Shown here: one piece after another, positions 1 to 9,000 of the stretch
Position numbering within the stretch: the stretch's first letter is position 1
How the letters are laid out: each line of letters begins with the position of its first letter
Source: a virus
Direction: 5' to 3' (one strand)
Virus record (IMG/VR): IMGVR_UViG_3300012931_000005
Span: 1 to 48,319 of that record
DNA: 48,319 bases
The notes under the pieces: generated by a model
What the model was told of the DNA's origin: nothing
What the model saw: the letters and a program-made list of their open reading frames with translations, nothing else
Databases searched by the model: none
Program-made: the position numbers and the translations under genes

Positions 1-123
1 AGCCTCCGTGGTCGCGACTTGCGTAGGATTGTTCGCGGGCGCCTCGCTTCCAGGATACGTCCCCAAGGCCGCCCACGCGGACTCGACGCTCTTGCCTCCT
101 GAGGGCAGCGTCAAGTAATGCTG
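1..123. repeat. Terminal direct repeat, left copy
   Basis: The first 123 bases are identical to the last 123 bases of the window. A reading frame crosses the repeat without interruption when the two ends are joined. The repeat therefore marks a circular or terminally redundant molecule, or an assembly overlap of a circularly permuted genome. Its short length and its position inside a coding gene make an assembly overlap more likely than a true packaged terminal repeat. Confidence 0.95.
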
Positions 124-444
124 CTCCATCGCGTTGCGCGCTTCGTCGCTCATTTGTCCGTGCGACGCGGCTTGCAGCGCAAGCATCGTCTGGTGCAACG
201 TTGCACGATTCGCCGCGGCACGCTCCGGGCCGAAGCTGCTGTTCGGATCGAAGGCCATCGCGCCGTACTGCAAAATAGGCTCCAACGCGGCGAGGTGCGT
301 CTGCGCGACCTGGTTCTTGTCGCCTCGCACTTCGGCCCGGCGAAGCTCTTCTTGCTTCTTGTACATGTCGAATGCACTGTCGAAGGACTTCCCTATCGCG
401 TCGGCCAGAACATTGCCGCTATTGTACTGGGCCTGATAGACCAT
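1..444 (-). CDS. Internal virion protein (about 665 aa), N-terminal part; continues at the right end of the window
   Basis: This is the first 148 codons of a protein that starts at ATG 444 (MVYQAQYNSGNVLADAIGKS) behind a GGAGG site eight bases upstream. It runs off the left edge in frame and continues from 48196 down to 46643 once the 123-base terminal repeat is merged, giving about 665 residues. It follows the 256-residue gene with one base between stop and start. The N-terminal part is helical, with a charged stretch (YKKQEELRRAEVRGDK) and no signal peptide. By position, between a Gly/Ser-rich virion protein and a 1508-residue protein, it is inferred to be one of three internal ejection proteins, as in T7-like podoviruses. 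No catalytic domain was recognised. Confidence 0.85.
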   Translation of the reverse strand, partial: MVYQAQYNSGNVLADAIGKSFDSAFDMYKKQEELRRAEVRGDKNQVAQTHLAALEPILQYGAMAFDPNSSFGPERAAANRATLHQTMLALQAASHGQMSDEARNAMEQHYLTLPSGGKSVESAWAALGTYPGSEAPANNPTQVATTEA

Positions 445-445
445 C

Positions 446-1216
446 TTAGTAGCCTCCAAAATACTTGTTGTACGAGTCCGAAGCACCACCTGAGATGCTT
501 CCTAGAGAACTTCCCCCGAAAAGACTCGACGCAATGTTACCGATACCACTGCTCAGCATCCCACCGAGCTGACCGCCAACGGAACCAAGTGCATTGCCCA
601 TCAACGACCCGAACGCTGATGTCTGAAAGTTAGGCGAGAGCAACGCCTGTTCCGACTGCGAGCCAAGCTGCCCTAGGAGCGAATTGCCCAAGGACGCATA
701 CTGATTTCCACGGTTGGAAATGCTAGACAAGGCGCTCTGCTGCATCGGACTGTAGGCATTTTGGTACGCATTACTATAAAGCTGCGAGATGTTCGTCAGC
801 GCCTGCGCATACGGTTCCGAGGCACCTTGCGCAATCGAACTAAGCGCGGCACCAGAGCCAAAGTTCCCGAGGCCCGAGGCTCCAAGACGCTGTTCCAGGC
901 TGCGACGCGTCTCGTTGGCCTGCTGCGCCGCAAGGGCATTGGCGTTCTGCCCGTAGGGACTCGTCGCAGCGGACGCTACTTGCTGCGCTTGCGACATCAT
1001 TGAACCTTGCGCACCGCCAAGTTCGCCCATAAGGTCCGAGGCGCTGCGCCCGTATTGGTCCTGGGCCTTTCCGTACAGATCGCTTACGTTCATCGAGGAC
1101 CCAGGATTCGTAAGCATTCCGTAGAAGGCATTCGACCTTTCACCGTTGAGATCTCGCCCATTCTGAGCCGCGTAGCCCGCGGTCACATCCGTCGTCGTCT
1201 TCAGTGCGTCGCCCAC
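446..1216 (-). CDS. Gly/Ser/Ala/Gln-rich virion protein, probable internal or ejection protein
   Basis: The product is 256 residues. The start is GTG with AGGAGG seven bases upstream. Composition is low in charge and rich in Gly, Ser, Ala, Gln and Asn. A middle portion has repeated Ala/Gln/Tyr-rich helices (for example YSNAYQNAYSPMQQSAL), and the C-terminal 60 residues are very Gly/Ser-rich (LGSVGGQLGGMLSSGIG), resembling amphipathic membrane-active segments. It is the first of three consecutive genes ending the late arm. In podoviruses the first and smallest internal virion or ejection protein often has this composition and position, so an ejection role is inferred. No family was identified. 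Confidence 0.8.
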   Translation of the reverse strand: MGDALKTTTDVTAGYAAQNGRDLNGERSNAFYGMLTNPGSSMNVSDLYGKAQDQYGRSASDLMGELGGAQGSMMSQAQQVASAATSPYGQNANALAAQQANETRRSLEQRLGASGLGNFGSGAALSSIAQGASEPYAQALTNISQLYSNAYQNAYSPMQQSALSSISNRGNQYASLGNSLLGQLGSQSEQALLSPNFQTSAFGSLMGNALGSVGGQLGGMLSSGIGNIASSLFGGSSLGSISGGASDSYNKYFGGY

Positions 1217-1232
1217 AGCGAGCCTCCTGCGA

Positions 1233-1703
1233 TTAGTCTATACGCCATATGTCGTCGTACACAATGTCTTTAGGGTCTATTTCAAGCGGGTCAAGCAGCC
1301 CGCGGTGAGGTCGTTTTCCGCACGCACAGAAGCCTAGTTCGGAAGCCAGTTTCCGCACTCCGTGCCCCGCCTGAGCCTCCAGGTGCAGCTCCGGGCGCAC
1401 GAGAGCGCAGAGGTCTGCCAAGATCCAAGGCAAGGCCGCATGTGCCTCGCGCCCAGGGCCAACGAACGGATGTACTACGACAAAGCCGTCAGCCATCGGC
1501 CGCTCTAGGAACAGGACGACGCCCTCGCGTCCGGTGCTCCAGACCTCGACCACTTTGGCTCTGAACCACATGGTGAACTCGCCAAAGCTGACAGTACACA
1601 GCGTGGCCCTGGTCCAGGCTTCGGCCTTAGAGCCCATCTGCCTCCAGGACCACAGCAGCGTCGCGTAGAAGTCCTCCAGCGCGACTGATTTAATCTCGCA
1701 CAT
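1233..1703 (-). CDS. GNAT-like N-acetyltransferase candidate
   Basis: The product is 156 residues. I chose ATG 1703 (MCEIKSVALEDFYATLLWSW) because GGAG lies eight bases upstream; a longer frame to 1820 would run deeper into the preceding gene. The start overlaps the end of the nozzle-like gene by 14 bases. A beta-strand-like segment (EGVVLFLERP, GFVVVHPFV) is followed by GPGREAHAALPWILADLCAL, strands around HLEAQA and a late LASELGF. The order resembles a GNAT fold ending in the usual helix plus GF. Acetyltransferase-like proteins do occur among podovirus late genes. The call rests on the pattern only, and an unrelated structural protein is possible. Confidence 0.7.
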   Translation of the reverse strand: MCEIKSVALEDFYATLLWSWRQMGSKAEAWTRATLCTVSFGEFTMWFRAKVVEVWSTGREGVVLFLERPMADGFVVVHPFVGPGREAHAALPWILADLCALVRPELHLEAQAGHGVRKLASELGFCACGKRPHRGLLDPLEIDPKDIVYDDIWRID

Positions 1704-3576
1704 TGTGGATCTCCGCAGGTCTGACACGCAGGACCAGGGCCTCAAGGGCCAATGGTCCAGTGCGCGTCGACGCAAGCCGAACTCGGAACGCATCGCTTCG
1801 TGCCCTGAAGTGCGCCTCATCGGAGTATGTCCCAGGCTCGAGCGCGATGTCGCCCTCCGGAGTCCAGGAGTACCCGCGGTCCCCGGACACCGACAGCCCG
1901 TAAGTCGTCGTCAGCGTGCGCACGATGTCGGCAAGATCGTTGATCTTCAAGTTGATCCTGGTCAGAACCTTGTCCATGTCCGGAGCGTCGAAATCAAGGT
2001 CCCCGGTCTCAAAGCTGCTTGGTATCGGCGTCTCGACCACCGAAGCCCCGACAATGAGCGAGTCGTCCTGCGCGGCCCTGTTCGCGACGTACAAGGCTCC
2101 GTTGGCGTCGACCGCAAACAGCACGAGGCCCGAACGCGACGGGGCTAATTCGGCCCACGTCGTGCTCTTGAGATCGGACCATTCATACGGTATAAGGTCG
2201 TGCCACGTTGTCTCAGAGACGATGGGCATCGACGCAAATGCGACGAACAGTGACTTTGGACTCTCGCTGTATGACCAGGCCTTCGTGCGCGCGTTCCAGA
2301 AGAACGTCCTCCAAATGCGTCCGCTCGAGTCGTTGAAGAACGTCAAGAACAGCGTCTCCAGCTCGCGGACGTAGATGACCTGCGTGCGGCGCGGATCGCG
2401 CATCTTGCGCACAGACTCGGTGACGACATCGGTTCCGATGGCCTCGCACGTCACCGCGCGCGTCGCGCTCAGAACGCTTCGATTCAAGAAGTAGATGTTG
2501 TCCGTCGCGACGAAGACAAGGCCACCTCCGAAGCTGGCCCAGGCCCGGATGCCTGCGAGCACGATCTGCCCGACTTCGACCTTTGCAAACGCGAACGGAA
2601 GTCCAGTGGTGTCGCTCGCGAACCCGGTGTAGACGCCTGTCTCCATGAAGACGACCGGAATGTCTTCTAGGGACGCAAGTTTTAAGATCGCGCCATTCTC
2701 CTGCGAAAAGACAACGTAGTCGACTGCGGCGAACTCCGTGATGTCTGTCAGGCTTGACCACCTGACGAAGCGCGAGCCCTCAACGTCGGATTCAACAACA
2801 CCGCCGAGCCAGACGCGCCCATTGAAGTACATGACCGAGTTGGCGCCCTGAACGTAGTCCTCAGGCACGGTATCGTCTTCGGCCGCATGGGAGGCAAAAG
2901 CAGACAGCAGTGCGCCGTCATACCACACGAGGCCTCCGACACTGCCGTCGGTCATCAATAGCCGCGACGGGGCATACGTATAGTCGACCATGTCCGTGAT
3001 GCCGAACGAGAATCGATGCTCGATCCAGAAGCTCGACTCCGCGTGCACCGGCGCAGTGTCGAACTCGAGCGAGTCGACGTTGACCGTTACGATTTCGGTC
3101 GCAACATCAGCGCCCAGGGCATTGGTCGTATGCACCATGTCTCCGGCGCGAACGCACATCTCGTTGAAGTCCATATCGTCCGACACGAAGGTCGTCGAGG
3201 TCTCCGATGAGATGACGTAGGCCGAATTGGTTCCGAACGGAACCCGCTGCCAAGTCGAGTCCTCGCTTCCGAGGACCCGGACGCACTTGTTTGTCAACGC
3301 GACGAAGACGAACGTCATGTCCTGCTTGTAGAACCCAAGTACGTCTTGCACGGTCTCATCTGCTTCGAGGTCCGTGATCTGTCCGAAGGAGTCCTTCATC
3401 GAATTGAACGGAACAAAGGCCGGCCTACGTGTCGGTCCCGAGGGCTCCACGATAAAGCCGTCAATGAGTGACATCTCCCCGATGGCGAGCGATGCTCCAG
3501 GTGCATTGGCGTTCATGCCTTTCGTCAGCGGACGTAAAGCGATCGACTGCGGGCTCGGTGGAACGAAGTCACTCAT
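1690..3576 (-). CDS. Tail nozzle or tail-hub-like virion protein, beta-rich
   Basis: The product is 628 residues. ATG 3576 (MSDFVPPSPQSIALRPLTKG) is preferred over the GTG three codons upstream because AAGGAG lies eight bases before it. The N-terminus has the pattern seen in podovirus tail-hub proteins: a short extended arm, then GEMSLIDGFIVEPSGPTRRP, where a gene-wide feature list is followed by RP. The rest alternates beta strands with repeated aromatic Gly/Trp turns (RIWRTFFWNARTKAW, TWHDLIPYEW), suggesting a beta-propeller body. This resembles the P22 gp10/T7 gp12-type nozzle family by layout. The identification is by fold-like pattern and synteny. It implies a short tail and fits the absence of a tape-measure gene. 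Confidence 0.75.
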   Translation of the reverse strand: MSDFVPPSPQSIALRPLTKGMNANAPGASLAIGEMSLIDGFIVEPSGPTRRPAFVPFNSMKDSFGQITDLEADETVQDVLGFYKQDMTFVFVALTNKCVRVLGSEDSTWQRVPFGTNSAYVISSETSTTFVSDDMDFNEMCVRAGDMVHTTNALGADVATEIVTVNVDSLEFDTAPVHAESSFWIEHRFSFGITDMVDYTYAPSRLLMTDGSVGGLVWYDGALLSAFASHAAEDDTVPEDYVQGANSVMYFNGRVWLGGVVESDVEGSRFVRWSSLTDITEFAAVDYVVFSQENGAILKLASLEDIPVVFMETGVYTGFASDTTGLPFAFAKVEVGQIVLAGIRAWASFGGGLVFVATDNIYFLNRSVLSATRAVTCEAIGTDVVTESVRKMRDPRRTQVIYVRELETLFLTFFNDSSGRIWRTFFWNARTKAWSYSESPKSLFVAFASMPIVSETTWHDLIPYEWSDLKSTTWAELAPSRSGLVLFAVDANGALYVANRAAQDDSLIVGASVVETPIPSSFETGDLDFDAPDMDKVLTRINLKINDLADIVRTLTTTYGLSVSGDRGYSWTPEGDIALEPGTYSDEAHFRARSDAFRVRLASTRTGPLALEALVLRVRPAEIHNVRD

Positions 3577-3588
3577 TGACGACACTCC

Positions 3589-3894
3589 TTACTTCGGCTG
3601 AGGCAGCGTATCGTCTGCCTTTCGCCCCATGTTGAACAAGTAGGTTCCGAGGCCTGCGACCGCGGACACGAGAGCGGCCATGATCGCCAGCTTACCCTCG
3701 CTGAGGACGTATGCGGCACCGACGATCTTCAGTGAGATGAACCCGGCGATCGCATAGAAAGCGAAGCCGCCGACCTTGTATGGGTCCAGGTGCCAGTCGC
3801 GATCCGAAATAGGAGCCCACACCTGAGTCGCGAGCCACTTAATGATGCGCTTCACCACGACCCAGATCACAGTCAGAATGTCCTTCAGCTTCAC
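3589..3894 (-). CDS. Small multi-spanning membrane protein, holin candidate
   Basis: The product is about 101 residues. I chose GTG 3894 (VKLKDILTVIWVVVKRIIKW), which overlaps the TGA of the upstream 14-codon frame and follows a GGGGG stretch; a GTG at 3930 in the same frame is the alternative. Hydrophobic segments lie near residues 5-22, 38-62 and 70-90, with a Lys-rich start and a polar Pro/Gln tail. Size, three candidate membrane segments and a place among other small membrane proteins in the late arm fit a class I holin. No sequence family was recognised, so the lysis role is inferred. Confidence 0.7.
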   Translation of the reverse strand: MKLKDILTVIWVVVKRIIKWLATQVWAPISDRDWHLDPYKVGGFAFYAIAGFISLKIVGAAYVLSEGKLAIMAALVSAVAGLGTYLFNMGRKADDTLPQPK

Positions 3895-3935
3895 TTTTTG
3901 CCCCCTTTGCCCTTCTTGCCACCTTTGCACGCCAT
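3891..3935 (-). CDS. Fourteen-residue Lys/Gly peptide MACKGGKKGKGGKK
   Basis: ATG 3935 has GGAGG eight bases upstream, a better site than the one serving the downstream GTG at 3894. The frame ends in TGA overlapping that GTG (GTGA). The encoded peptide is almost entirely Lys and Gly with one Cys. It may be a true micro-protein or a leader that couples translation to the holin-like gene. Confidence 0.35.
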   Translation of the reverse strand: MACKGGKKGKGGKK

Positions 3936-3936
3936 G

Positions 3937-4356
3937 TCAGTGCCCTCCTTTCTTGGCCGTTTCGCTCGCGATGAACATGATGAGCTGCATCGTAAACACC
4001 AGAGCGCTCGGAATTGTTGCGGCCAAGATGACCGACCGTGCGCCCAGACCCGCCTTGCGCATTTCAGTGTCCTCCTTCATTTGGACTTCAAGTTCCTTGC
4101 GTAGCTTGGCACACTCTTCAAGTCCAAGACATTCCGCAGGACGTTTGATATTCCAGAGTTCATTGACGGTTTCGTGAACTTCGGTCTCGAAGCTATAGTG
4201 CGCAGCCTTTAGTAGGTGAAGGTCGCCTCGAACGCCATTGGACCTCGTTGGGAGCGGCCCCATTAGCACCGTCAAGGCTTCCGACAGCTCGGACCTCAGG
4301 TCCGCGATCGCTTCATCATGATCTCGGCATTTGCGATCCAGGTCATCTACGTTCAC
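3937..4356 (-). CDS. Coiled-coil protein with C-terminal membrane anchor
   Basis: The product is about 139 residues from GTG 4356, six bases after GGAG; another GTG one codon upstream is possible. The N-terminal 40 residues look coiled-coil forming (DDLDRKCRDHDEAIADLRSE). The middle is mixed, with Cys in AECLGLEECAKL and a charged helix. One hydrophobic segment (SVILAATIPSALVFTMQLIM) lies near residues 108-130 with a short basic tail. It sits between the signal-peptide protein and the holin-like gene, so a lysis or virion-membrane role is possible. No family was recognised. Confidence 0.75.
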   Translation of the reverse strand: MNVDDLDRKCRDHDEAIADLRSELSEALTVLMGPLPTRSNGVRGDLHLLKAAHYSFETEVHETVNELWNIKRPAECLGLEECAKLRKELEVQMKEDTEMRKAGLGARSVILAATIPSALVFTMQLIMFIASETAKKGGH

Positions 4357-4368
4357 CACAGGCTCCCT

Positions 4369-4848
4369 TCAGGACTGCTTCAAGCCCAATAGAGGATTCG
4401 CGCGAAGCTCATCGACGAGACGCCACGAGACACCTACGAAAGCCCCGGTGGCCATTGCCATAAGGACCGTCTCCGGATGCCCAGGACGCAGGACTCCGAC
4501 CACGAGTCCTGAACCGAACGACACCGCACCGAGGCGCCACCACGTCTTGCGCAAAGATTCCTGTCTCAGCTCAGAGGCCGCTTGCGTCAACGAACTTTTG
4601 CAGCTCTCGAACGCATTCCGCGATTCCTTGAGCGAAAGCTGAAGCTGCGTCAATGTGATCTTGGAGGCTTCCAGCTCGCTCGACAGCGCGGTCGAGAGCT
4701 TTGAGAGCCGCGACGCTATGTCGTTGAGCGTCGCGGAGTCCGCCGGGACCGAGATACGTGGCGCCGAAAGAGGCAACTGCGCCAAGACCAAAGGACACAA
4801 GGCAAGCAAAGAGACAAGAACGAACACGCACCTTAGGGCTCCTTTCAT
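4369..4848 (-). CDS. Signal-peptide and coiled-coil membrane protein, spanin-like candidate
   Basis: The product is 159 residues. ATG 4848 overlaps the stop of the glycosyltransferase gene (ATGA) and has GGGAG about ten bases upstream. An N-terminal hydrophobic signal (CVFVLVSLLALCPLVLAQ) ends in a likely signal peptidase site after AQ. A helical, coiled-coil-like stretch follows at residues 40-95 (SRLSKLSTALSSELEASK), then two weakly hydrophobic segments (GAVSFGSGLVVGVL, MAMATGAFVGVSW). An exported, coiled-coil, membrane-attached protein in a late cassette fits a spanin, but the two C-terminal hydrophobic segments are unusual for one. A second frame (4571-4831) is nested inside. Confidence 0.75.
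   Translation of the reverse strand: MKGALRCVFVLVSLLALCPLVLAQLPLSAPRISVPADSATLNDIASRLSKLSTALSSELEASKITLTQLQLSLKESRNAFESCKSSLTQAASELRQESLRKTWWRLGAVSFGSGLVVGVLRPGHPETVLMAMATGAFVGVSWRLVDELRANPLLGLKQS
4571..4831 (-). CDS. Nested 86-residue frame inside the spanin-like gene
   Basis: GTG 4831 has a strong AAAGGAG seven bases upstream, the best ribosome site in this stretch, yet it lies just inside the host gene. The product begins with two Arg and a hydrophobic segment (CLFACLVSFGLGAVASFGA), followed by a charged amphipathic helix to the end (ALKALDRAVERAGSLQDHID). This is the shape of a small type II membrane protein such as an i-spanin. No proper lipobox is present, so an Rz1-like lipoprotein is not supported. 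It may equally be a shadow frame. Confidence rests mainly on the ribosome site. Confidence 0.3.
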   Translation of the reverse strand: MRVRSCLFACLVSFGLGAVASFGATYLGPGGLRDAQRHSVAALKALDRAVERAGSLQDHIDAASAFAQGIAECVRELQKFVDASGL

Positions 4849-6086
4849 ATGTCTAGCTCTCCCTGAACGCGAGGCGTCTCATTGGTGACTTTCATCAACG
4901 TTGCGCGGACCCAACAAACCTGATGGATGTCTTTATCCGTCGTGAAGAGGCGCACAGGTTGAAATCGCACATCACACCCGGGGCTGATGTACTTGTTCCA
5001 GTATTTGTGCGTGTAGTACAGGAAGCTGTTCTCGTTCCAAAAGCTGACGTGCGTCGGGTCCTGGAAAGCGCCACGGCCGTCGGTCGACGGGACCTGAATG
5101 AAGGCATACGCACCGGGGGCCAAGACGCGATAGAGTTCGCGCATCGTATGAATCGGGTCGTTGAGATGTTCGAATATGTCGAACGCCCTCACGACCCCGA
5201 TGCTGTTGTCCTCGAAAGGCCAACGCTCATTTAGGTCCGCGACAATGTCGGCGTCCTGAAGATCGACAGTCTCGAATCCCTTCGAGGCTGCCATGCGCCC
5301 GCCGAGTTCGACGCATCGAAGTCCCTGGCGTCGAGTCCAGGCTTCGGCCATCTGCGGCAGATACTTGTCCGAAAGTGCATAGGTATTCGTCTGGATGAAC
5401 TTATTCACGTCCGGGTCGAGCCAGGTGTTCTCGCCGTGGACGCGATATAGGTACAATGGCTCATTCAGATGCAAGAACTCCGTCTCAAGGAACATTCTGC
5501 ACATCAGGTCCAGATCATCGGTCACGGGCAGAGTCGGATCGTATCCGCCGATCTTATCGTACAGTGTGCGTCTGAATGCGCGTACATGATTCGGAGCTCC
5601 CCAGATTTTCGAGACAGACGCGGCTGTCGGCGCCATCGAAATGGTTTCGTCCAGCGGGTGCCCTTTATAGTCGAAGTCGCGGTAGGTCCAGCCGTACCTG
5701 GCATCATATCGAGTGCAAGGCTCGAAATCTTGATTGCAGCACACGCTGTTCGAGTAGACGAAACCGATATCGGGGTGCTCTTCAAAGGCCAGTCGGAGCT
5801 TTTCGATGCACCCTGGGAGCAGCATATCGTCATGGTCGACCTCGACCAAGATGTCTCCGGTACAACGATCGACCGCCTGTCCTTTGAGGAAGCCGACGTT
5901 CTTAGAGTTCGCGTCTTCGGTTTCAGGAAGCACACTCTCGTGAATGCGCGCGTCCTCGAGTCCGAGTGGCTTTGCCCCGCCGTTGTACAAGATGACCCAT
6001 TCGTCCCAGGGCTGGAAGCGCATCGATTCATACAGCGCCATGAGGTCCTTCGGTCGGTGCGTAGGAGTGAAAATGCTTATCTTCAT
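4845..6086 (-). CDS. Family 2 glycosyltransferase fused to a SAM-dependent methyltransferase
   Basis: The product is 413 residues. ATG 6086 (MKISIFTPTHRPKDLMALYE) is chosen because AAGGAG precedes it; the frame extends to 6137 but would overlap the fibre gene. Residues 1-230 are a GT-A fold glycosyltransferase: SIFTPTHRP at the nucleotide-binding start, the metal-binding EVDHDDMLLPG (DxD) and an acceptor-side VTDDLDLMCRMFLE. Residues 240-400 are a class I methyltransferase: a weak glycine loop at CVELGGRMA, acidic VDLQDADIVADLNERWPF, FDIFEHLNDP and VPSTDGRGAFQDPTH. Two-domain proteins of this type occur in phages. Its place directly after the collagen-like fibre suggests it glycosylates, and perhaps methylates, that fibre; this is inference. 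Confidence 0.9.
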   Translation of the reverse strand: MKISIFTPTHRPKDLMALYESMRFQPWDEWVILYNGGAKPLGLEDARIHESVLPETEDANSKNVGFLKGQAVDRCTGDILVEVDHDDMLLPGCIEKLRLAFEEHPDIGFVYSNSVCCNQDFEPCTRYDARYGWTYRDFDYKGHPLDETISMAPTAASVSKIWGAPNHVRAFRRTLYDKIGGYDPTLPVTDDLDLMCRMFLETEFLHLNEPLYLYRVHGENTWLDPDVNKFIQTNTYALSDKYLPQMAEAWTRRQGLRCVELGGRMAASKGFETVDLQDADIVADLNERWPFEDNSIGVVRAFDIFEHLNDPIHTMRELYRVLAPGAYAFIQVPSTDGRGAFQDPTHVSFWNENSFLYYTHKYWNKYISPGCDVRFQPVRLFTTDKDIHQVCWVRATLMKVTNETPRVQGELDI

Positions 6087-6096
6087 ATATAACTCC

Positions 6097-9000
6097 TTAC
6101 ATATAGTAGGCTTTTGCATCAATAGCCACTGTGTCACTAAACGGAGATATTTGGAGCTTATTGTCCGCTACACGTATATAACTACTCATGTCTGCACCTG
6201 CAAGGTGTGCAAGTGTATCTATTACAGTTCCTTGACGCAGGTATAAATACACTGAACCTTCACTGCCTCCAACCGTATAGCGATAAAGGTAGACGAGTCC
6301 GAAAGTAGAAGTAACTGCAGCAAAATCGATCAATGTCGTCCATGTAGAGCCTAAAAGACCTGTTATCTCACACCGTAATGCGGGCCCTTGCACTCCCTGG
6401 GCTCCAATTACTCCTTGGTATCCTTGTGGTCCGCCATACGATCCCTGGTAGCCCTGATTCCCTTGCGGACCTAAAGGTCCGATGGCTTGCCCCCAGGCCA
6501 GGATCAACGTTCCTGTCTGCCCGAAGATATATGTGTTGTTCGATGGAGTGCAAACAATGGTCTGCGCTGAGGGAAACGTAAGTGTAGAGTCCCACCCGTA
6601 GACTGTTATTTCCGAAGCTCCAGTACGCTTTGCGTATTTCAATGTGCATGTTATGTACGATGGAGTGTAAGGGGCCCCTGGAACGTAGTAATGTACTATA
6701 CTTGACCCTGAGAACGTCATCACATCATTCACATTCGGGAGGCTCGCGGAGATCGCGTTATATAGCTCTGAATAGTACGGATTCAAGATTACTGTATTTC
6801 CGAAGTTGATAACCGTGCCTTGCACACCTTGAGGGCCTAAGTATCCTTGAGGACCAGCAGCTCCAGTAGCTCCTTGAACACCGACATCTCCCTGCGGACC
6901 ACCGGAACCCGTCGCACCTACGCCACCTTGAACTCCAATATTTCCTTGAGCACCCTGTGCTCCGGAAGCTCCGACCGCCCCTTGATTCCCTTGATATCCT
7001 TGATAGCCGCGAAGGCCTTGTGCCCCGACTACGCCCTGCGCTCCTTCGGCTCCTGTGTCGCCCACCGCACCCTGAACTCCTTGGACTCCACGAGAACCTA
7101 TGAGAACGATGGTCCAGTCCGAATACGCCCCGGTCCCTTCGACATAGGAAACCGCAACCTGCAACGTCGTGCTCGAGTACGACGTTATAAAGCCTTCCAT
7201 GAAGTTCTCCGGAGCCGCAGTACGTGAAATCCGTACCGGAGACCCGACTTGAAGCGCCGATTGACTCGCCGTCACGGAGACTGTCAAGGTCTTCGTGCCT
7301 GTAGCAACGAACAACGAAGAAGCGCTCGACAACGGACCGGGGGCATTTCCCTGGTTCCCCTGATCGCCTTGTACTCCGGAAGCTCCGAGACCTCCCTGAT
7401 TGCCTTGCTGTCCTTGTGCCCCCTGAGATCCAACAGCACCTTGATTCCCTTGATTTCCTTGTGTTCCTGCTTGTCCTTGAGCTCCTTGGTAACCTTGATA
7501 CCCGCGAGAGCCTTGAACGCCAACGGAACCTTGATAACCTTGGTAGCCTCGAGACCCCTGCGTTCCTTGGTTCCCGGCTGCGCCTGTCGCGCCTTGACTC
7601 CCCTGATAGCCGAGGACACCTTGATATCCTTGATTGCCTTGGTTGCCTTGAGCTCCGGAAGTGCCTAAGACACCCTGGTTGCCTTGGTTGCCCTGCCCGC
7701 CCTGCACCCCGATTGAACCCTGATGTCCTTGATTTCCTTGTGCTCCTATGACTCCTTGAGTTCCTTGATAACCCTGATTCCCAAGAGAACCTTGAACTCC
7801 GGAAGCTCCCTGATAGCCTTGGTAGCCGCGCACACCTTGCACGCCTTGGTTCCCGATAGCGCCTATCGTACCTTGATTTCCCTGATAGCCGAGGACTCCT
7901 TGATATCCTTGATATCCACGGCTTCCTTGATTGCCCTGACTGCCGACAGAACCTTGACTGCCTTGCGCTCCAGTTGCTCCAGTTGCGCCCTGCGCCCCGG
8001 TCGTACCTTGAACGCCAACATTTCCCTGATAGCCTTGAGGGCCTATATCGCCTTGAGCTCCAAAAGTGCCTTGATCTCCTTGATTTCCTTGAGCGCCAGT
8101 TGCTCCTTGAGCCCCTGCTACTCCTTGGTTACCCTGAGCTCCTGTCACACCTGTACTTCCGTCGCTTCCTGCAAAGCCCTGATTACCTTGAGCACCAACA
8201 GCACCCTGATGTCCTTGACTTCCCTGGGTACCTTGCGGTCCTCCGGTCGTACCTTGATAGCCTTGAGGCCCCGTTCCTCCAAGGACACCGTTCACCCCTT
8301 GAACGCCCTGATTGCCTTGAACACCTTGATATCCATCACTTGGTCCTTGGAGACCTTGGTTCCCCTGTGTCCCCTGGACACCGATCGTGCCTTGTGTCCC
8401 TTGATCTCCTTGCGCGCCGATCTTACCGCTTGATATCTGCTTATAAAGTGCCGTGCGCTCTTCTGCGCTAAGGACGTAACCGTATTTACGGAACTCATCG
8501 ATATCGCCGACGGTGTACGTGGTCGAGTTTCCTCCCGCGATATATCGCATTAACGATATAGCCGCTGAGGTATCCCAGTCTGTGTATGCCAACGTTCCGT
8601 AACCACGCAACACGTCGTCCATATACAGAGTCACCAGTTCCGTCGCAGAAACAAAGGTCAGCACCGCAAAGTGCCACACGTCTCGAGAAACGTTGTTCAC
8701 TGTCGCGTAGAACTCAAGGCCTGACGCCGTTCGGTTGACAATGCCAACTGCGTTTTCAGTCGACAACCGCGCAAGGCCTAAGCCGCGAGCACTTGCGTAC
8801 CCTCCAAAAATGAATGTGTGCCCCGTCGTGTCCCAGGTGTACGAACTCGGAATCTTGAACCAAATGCACATCGAGAAATCTGAACTTGCGCTTGGATGCA
8901 GCGGTGTCACAATGCGACTGGTCGTCGCGCCGCTAAACTGGAAGCCTTTTCCGCTAACAGATTTCACGCTTGTCGGAGAGCCCTCGATTGTTCCATGATT

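Noticed and set aside
118-633. Forward frame of 171 codons
   Set aside because: Runs antisense to the virion protein genes, has no ribosome site and only mirrors their codon bias.
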